64,000 bases of DNA from Saccharicrinis carchari (GTDB lineage Bacteria > Bacteroidota > Bacteroidia > Bacteroidales > Marinilabiliaceae), in the NCBI RefSeq assembly GCF_900182605.1, contig NZ_FXTB01000003.1:62001-126000 (forward strand). The letters are read 5' to 3'. Positions 62,911 to 64,000 of this stretch are shown here, one piece after another. The position numbers and the translations under genes were made by a program. Below the pieces are notes generated by a model. The model made no database searches. It saw only the letters and a list, made by a program, of their open reading frames with translations, and was not told the origin of the DNA. The first letter of the stretch is position 1, and every line of letters starts with the position of its first letter.

Positions 62911-63043
62911 GCTACAACGGTTGGTACAAGAATAGTAGCCGATTGCGGACCGCGAAAATTTCAAGGTGCAGAAAGGCCAAGGCGGGCTACAAACCCTGAA
63001 TTTACTACTATTTAGGCTATTATTTTTGTACATTGTTATGGGC
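62911..63043 (-). repeat. attC-like palindromic repeat, copy B
   Basis: 133 bp. On the minus strand it runs from GCCCATAAC (63043-63035) to GTTGTAGC (62918-62911). Inner arms GTACAAAAATAATAGCC and GGCTACTATTCTTGTAC are complementary at 15 of 17 positions. It encodes the last residues and stop of the zinc-ribbon membrane protein (stop at 63020-63022). Outer boxes of this copy do not match each other, but GTTGTAGC is the exact complement of GCTACAAC in copy A. Confidence 0.75.
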
Positions 63044-63679
63044 TGTATTTTCTTTCCCCTTTTTATTCATCCACCATTTCATAGTTAATCCCCAACCAAG
63101 TCCGCAAATCAGCCATAATGGTATTCCAATCAAAAAATTTTTCTGAGTAATCTCCTCACCTTTAATTAATGGGAGTATAACTTGCATTGTAATAAACATA
63201 AATAGTCCAAAGAAAAGGCCTGATTTTAACCAATTCTTTGTTGTATTTTTCTTTTCAATAATTTCAAGATTCAAGTTTTTATATCTGTCAGGTTGTTTGT
63301 CTAACCACTGCTGTTTTATTGATTGTTTAAACCATCCCCAAATAGGAAAAGTAATTGTCAATATAATTAATGCAGTCAGATTTCTCTGTACTGGTATTAT
63401 TTCCTTACAATTGTCACAGTAAAAACCAAACCAGTTTTTAAACGCGGTCTTGTTTTGAGCAGAATATTTTAATCCTGAATGCAGTTCTCCACAGTGAGGA
63501 CATGGAACTAAAGAACGTTGATAAAAAGTTTTTTTTCCGTCTCGCTCGATTAACATTACTTTTGGAATTGTCTGTCCCAAAATTAATTCATTAATTACCA
63601 GTCCTGGATTTATAATCCAATGCAATATCACAGGACTTTTCCAGTTCCAAACCTTATATTTTTGCTTGTCGTAGTTCAT
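63020..63679 (-). CDS. Zinc-ribbon membrane protein of unknown function
   Basis: 219 aa from MNYDKQKY at 63679. An upstream ATG (63730) would translate the repeat sequence itself, so it is rejected. Two Cys pairs, C60-P-H-C63 and C88-D-N-C91, form a probable zinc ribbon facing the cytoplasm. Three hydrophobic segments (about 103-118, 152-172, 183-203) anchor it. I do not recognise a family. Its last codons and stop lie inside repeat copy B, as is common for genes in integron cassettes. Confidence 0.75.
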   Translation of the reverse strand: MNYDKQKYKVWNWKSPVILHWIINPGLVINELILGQTIPKVMLIERDGKKTFYQRSLVPCPHCGELHSGLKYSAQNKTAFKNWFGFYCDNCKEIIPVQRNLTALIILTITFPIWGWFKQSIKQQWLDKQPDRYKNLNLEIIEKKNTTKNWLKSGLFFGLFMFITMQVILPLIKGEEITQKNFLIGIPLWLICGLGWGLTMKWWMNKKGKENTAHNNVQK

Positions 63680-63700
63680 TTCGGTTGGTTTTTTAATTGT

Positions 63701-63853
63701 GCCCAACGGTTGGTACAAGAATGTGCCCAACGTTCAGTATCAGAATAGTAGCCAAATGCGGACTACAAACTTTTCAAGCTAAAGAAAAGCCAAAGCGGGC
63801 TACAACCCTTGAATTTTCCGCTGCCTCGGCTATTATTTTTGTACATTGTTGGC
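63701..63853 (-). repeat. attC-like palindromic repeat, copy C, with an extra half-unit
   Basis: The main unit is 63725-63853: on the minus strand GCCAAC (63853-63848) to GTTGGGC (63731-63725), the latter a perfect GTTRRRY box. Inner arms match those of copy B. A further 24-bp piece (63701-63724) repeats the arm and ends in a second GTTGGGC (63707-63701), so the boxes recur exactly 24 bp apart. The copy lies between the membrane-protein gene and the PIN gene, ending 8 bp from the PIN stop. Confidence 0.72.
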
Positions 63854-63861
63854 AACTGGCC

Positions 63862-64000
63862 TTAATCAAGTGTTTCAATAAATTGTTTAGCTGTCATTGT
63901 CGGCAACTTTGAATTTTTAAAATCTCTTAAATTCCTTGTAATGATCAATTCCTGTATGTTCTCAATTGCCGTGAAATATTGAAGTCCATCTTCGAAATCT
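63862..64000 (-). CDS. PIN-domain toxin, C-terminal part (VapC-like), cut by the window edge
   Basis: 45 codons and a stop are visible: DFEDGLQYFTAIENI, ELIITRNLRDFKNSKLP and TMTAKQFIETLD. The pattern (D-F-E-D-G-xx-Y-xxA, then I-I-T-R-N-xx-D-F-xxS) is that of the C-terminal half of PIN nucleases with two catalytic aspartates. Such proteins are usually RNases of toxin-antitoxin pairs. The N-terminal half and any antitoxin lie outside the window. It is the third gene in the array, same strand and followed by copy C. Confidence 0.8.
   Translation of the reverse strand, partial: DFEDGLQYFTAIENIQELIITRNLRDFKNSKLPTMTAKQFIETLD

Noticed and set aside
63680-63730. Upstream start for the zinc-ribbon membrane protein
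   Set aside because: The extra 17 residues are translated from the palindromic repeat copy C, so the start at 63679 is preferred.
61257-64000. Insertion sequence or MITE as the source of the repeats
   Set aside because: No transposase or target-site duplication is visible, and the repeats mark gene 3' ends in one orientation, which fits cassettes better.

Overview
The window reads as chromosomal DNA of a Bacteroidota bacterium, probably from the Marinilabiliales/Bacteroidales side (inference). It is AT-rich and shows a lone atpD-atpC pair, TamA/TamB, DUF748/AsmA-like proteins, a DUF4172-Fic protein and TAnnTTTG-like promoter words. I see no rRNA, tRNA, CRISPR array, transposase, integrase or flagellar gene.

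Region 1 (1-25.6 kb) is almost entirely minus strand. After a sulfatase and two exported proteins comes a signalling island. Its downstream half is a TerB/ABC-transporter fusion, a SiaC-SiaB-PP2C partner-switch module, a membrane GAF protein, a stand-alone CheB domain, a degenerate CheR, a normal CheR and a GAF/PAS membrane sensor. Its upstream half is a complete chemosensory operon: MCP, STAS, CheY-like, Hpt, CheA, two CheW, CheR, a kinase-like protein lacking the H-box histidine, CheD and CheB. A YfiR-family protein lies just upstream. No flagellar gene and no GGDEF protein is visible, so the output is not obvious.

Region 2 (25.8-41.4 kb) begins on the plus strand with a chorismatase/RidA-like protein, an MMPL/RND exporter, a polyprenyl synthetase and atpD-atpC. 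Surface-glycan genes follow: a GT9 heptosyltransferase-like protein, a GT4-GT90 fusion, two tandem paralogues of an unrecognised family, a SAF-less sialate-synthase-like protein, a CMP-sialate synthetase fused to a KdsC-like phosphatase, and a probable glycosyltransferase. Together they look like a pathway for making, activating and transferring a nonulosonate-type sugar.

Region 3 (41.5-61.3 kb) is an envelope and stress region: an amphipathic lipoprotein, a lone receiver, a sigma-54 response regulator with a hybrid kinase, small membrane proteins, CsbD, a YihY-type protein, an AI-2E-family permease, two AsmA/DUF748-like proteins, a lipid kinase diverging from an App1-type phosphatase, and tamA-tamB.

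Region 4 (61.26-64 kb) is different. Three copies of a roughly 130-bp imperfect palindrome sit at the 3' ends of single minus-strand genes: Fic, a zinc-ribbon membrane protein and a PIN toxin. A decayed rsgA-like fragment lies next to tamB. The outer boxes behave as integron attC R boxes should, so I interpret this as a cassette array without a visible integrase (CALIN-like).
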